Assembly (NCBI GenBank): GCA_964603725.1
Contig: CAZRWW010000021.1
Location: forward strand, 5,811-69,810
Length of the DNA stretch: 64,000 nucleotides
Direction: 5' to 3'
Source of the DNA: CAZDKK01 sp964603725
GTDB taxonomy: Bacteria; Eisenbacteria; RBG-16-71-46; CAIMUX01; WJJG01
Shown here: positions 62,394 to 64,000 of the stretch, one piece after another
Numbering within the stretch: position 1 is the first letter of the stretch
Layout: each line of letters begins with the position of its first letter
The notes under the pieces: generated by a model
The model's input: only the letters and a program-made list of their open reading frames with translations
What the model was told of the DNA's origin: nothing
The model's database searches: none
Program-made: the position numbers and the translations under genes

Positions 62394-63944
62394 ATGAGCA
62401 CCGACCCGAGGATCGAGGAACTCCACCGGCGCCGCGAGGAGGTCCTGCAGAGCGGCGGCCTGGACAGGCTCGAGAAGCAGCGCGCCAAAGGCCGGCTGAC
62501 AGCCCGCGAGCGGATCGAGCTGCTCTTCGACCCGGGCTCGTTCCAGGAGACGGGGGTCTTCGTGACCCATCGCTGCGCCGACTTCGGGATGCAGGACAAG
62601 AAGATCCCCGGCGACGGCGTGGTCGCGGGGCGCGGCAAGATCGAGGGGCGCCCGGTGTACGCCTTCGCCCAGGATTTCACCGTCTTCGGCGGCTCCCTGT
62701 CGCTGTCGAACGCGCGCAAGATCTGCCTGATCATGGACCAGGCGCTGAAGACCGGCTGCCCGGTCATCGGCCTCAACGACTCGGGCGGGGCACGCATCCA
62801 GGAGGGCGTCGACAGCCTGGGGGGCTACGCGGAGATCTTCCTGCGCAACACGCTCGCCTCGGGGGTGATCCCCCAGATTTCGGCGATCCTCGGTCCGTGC
62901 GCGGGGGGCGCGGTCTACTCGCCCGCGATGACCGACTTCATCCTGATGGTCCGCGAGACGAGCCACATGTTCATCACCGGCCCCGACGTCATCAAGGCGG
63001 TGACCAAGGAAGCCGTCACGGCCGAGGAACTGGGCGGCGCCTGGACCCACAGCACCAAGAGCGGCGTCGCCCATCTGGCCGCCGCCGACGACAAGCACTG
63101 CATCGAGATGATTCGGGCCCTGCTCTCCTACATCCCGCAGAACAACATGGAAGATCCCCCCTTCGCCGACACGGGCGATGACCCCGAGCGCGAGGACCCG
63201 GAGCTCGACACGCTGGTCCCGGTCGAGCCCGACAAGCCCTACGACATGCGCGACGTGATCCGCCGCGTGGTCGACCGCGACACGTTCTTCGAGATCCACG
63301 AGCACTGGGCGCCCAACATCGTGGTCGGCTTCGCGCGGCTGGGCGGCCGCTCGGTGGGCATCGTCGCCAACCAGCCCAAGTACCTGGCCGGCGTGCTCGA
63401 CATCGACTCCTCGCGCAAGGGCGGGCGCTTCGTGCGATTCTGCGACGCGTTCAACATTCCGCTCGTGACCTTCGAGGACGTGCCGGGCTTCCTGCCGGGC
63501 ACGGCCCAAGAGTGGGGCGGAATCATCCTGAACGGGGCGAAGCTCCTGTACGCCTTCTGCGAGGCGACCGTGCCCAAGCTGACGGTCATCACCCGCAAGG
63601 CCTACGGCGGCGCCTACGACGTCATGAGCTCGAAGCACATCCGCGGCGACGTCAACATCGCCTGGCCGGGCGCCGAGATCGCGGTGATGGGCGCGGACGG
63701 GGCCGTCAACATCATCTTCCGCAAGGAGCTGGCCGCCGCGGGCGACAAGCAGGCCGAGCACAAGCGCATCGTGGCCGAGTACCGGCGGACCTTCGCCAAT
63801 CCCTACGTCGCGGCGGGAGCCGGCTACATCGACGACGTGATCCCGCCGCGCAAGACGCGGCCGTACTTGGTCAAGGCCCTGGCGTTCCTGGACAACAAGC
63901 GGCTGCAGAACCCGCCGCGCAAGCACGGGAACATTCCGCTCTAG
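62394..63944 (+). CDS. pccB: acyl-CoA (propionyl/acetyl-CoA) carboxylase carboxyltransferase subunit
   Basis: A 516-residue carboxyltransferase that moves the carboxyl group from biotin to acyl-CoA, typical in length for PccB/MmdA. ATG 62394 with AGGAGG about 8 bases upstream. The crotonase-like halves show GLNDSGGARIQEGVDSL, AILGPCAGGAVYSPAM and THSTKSGVAH in the first, and VTFEDVPGFLPGTAQEWGGI and TVITRKAYGGAYDVMSSKH (parts) in the second; the oxyanion-hole Gly-Gly pairs are present. Family members serve propionyl-CoA carboxylase or, as MmdA, sodium-pumping decarboxylases; which applies cannot be told without its biotin carboxylase partner, not in the window. The only plus-strand gene here. 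Confidence 0.92.
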   Translation: MSTDPRIEELHRRREEVLQSGGLDRLEKQRAKGRLTARERIELLFDPGSFQETGVFVTHRCADFGMQDKKIPGDGVVAGRGKIEGRPVYAFAQDFTVFGGSLSLSNARKICLIMDQALKTGCPVIGLNDSGGARIQEGVDSLGGYAEIFLRNTLASGVIPQISAILGPCAGGAVYSPAMTDFILMVRETSHMFITGPDVIKAVTKEAVTAEELGGAWTHSTKSGVAHLAAADDKHCIEMIRALLSYIPQNNMEDPPFADTGDDPEREDPELDTLVPVEPDKPYDMRDVIRRVVDRDTFFEIHEHWAPNIVVGFARLGGRSVGIVANQPKYLAGVLDIDSSRKGGRFVRFCDAFNIPLVTFEDVPGFLPGTAQEWGGIILNGAKLLYAFCEATVPKLTVITRKAYGGAYDVMSSKHIRGDVNIAWPGAEIAVMGADGAVNIIFRKELAAAGDKQAEHKRIVAEYRRTFANPYVAAGAGYIDDVIPPRKTRPYLVKALAFLDNKRLQNPPRKHGNIPL

Positions 63945-64000
63945 GCGGAAGTTCCTGCAATCACAACAGCAGATCCTGAACCGCCACCTGAGGTTACGCT

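Overview
The window is GC-rich DNA from a diderm (Gram-negative) bacterium. Several genes show this directly: a MurE of the meso-diaminopimelate type (DNPR motif), an outer-membrane barrel carrying an OmpA-like peptidoglycan anchor, and secreted proteins ending in the NPFNP-type FlgD-Ig/sorting-like domain. That combination, with the DUF2723 glycosyltransferase and MraZ-led division cluster, suggests a member or relative of the FCB group or a nearby candidate phylum such as Eisenbacteria or Krumholzibacteriota; this placement is inference. Almost everything is on the minus strand; the acyl-CoA carboxylase subunit at the right end is the exception.

Layout, in minus-strand transcription order by block. 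(1) 17143 to 1: a nearly complete division and cell wall (dcw) cluster, mraZ, STAS-domain gene, rsmH, ftsL, ftsI, murE, murF, mraY, murD, ftsW, murG, murC, ftsQ, ftsA, ftsZ (cut by the window edge). Most junctions are 4-base ATGA or GTGA stop/start overlaps. murB and ddl are absent, and the STAS gene is an unusual insert. A five-unit decanucleotide array in front of mraZ is a probable MraZ operator. (2) 31641 to 17260: a surface glycan operon: methyltransferase, GT4, DUF2723 GT-C enzyme, UDP-glucuronate 4-epimerase-like gene, two lipid-linked-sugar synthases, UDP-xylose synthase, a GT2 fused to a degenerate phosphoglycosyltransferase, a secreted beta-propeller protein and a second GT4 interrupted by a 10-N assembly gap. 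(3) 36365 to 31740: the riboflavin operon ribD-ribE-ribBA-ribH-nusB behind an FMN riboswitch. (4) 54137 to 36416: a giant secreted protein of about 5064 residues built of Ig-like modules, followed by a PorV-like barrel/TSP3/OmpA fusion and a terminator. (5) 62199 to 54297: tRNA-Leu, tig, clpP, clpX, lon, purA and tRNA-Lys. (6) 62278 to 63944, plus strand: a carboxyltransferase of the propionyl/acetyl-CoA carboxylase type.

The most interesting part is the envelope programme in blocks 2 and 4: a very large repetitive exported protein with a sorting-like C-terminal domain, an adjacent PorV-like outer-membrane protein that could tie secretion to the peptidoglycan, and a nearby set of polyprenyl-phosphate-sugar synthases with a DUF2723 (TMEM260-like) transferase that could glycosylate such Ig-rich proteins. 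The pieces are visible in the sequence; the functional link between them is a hypothesis.
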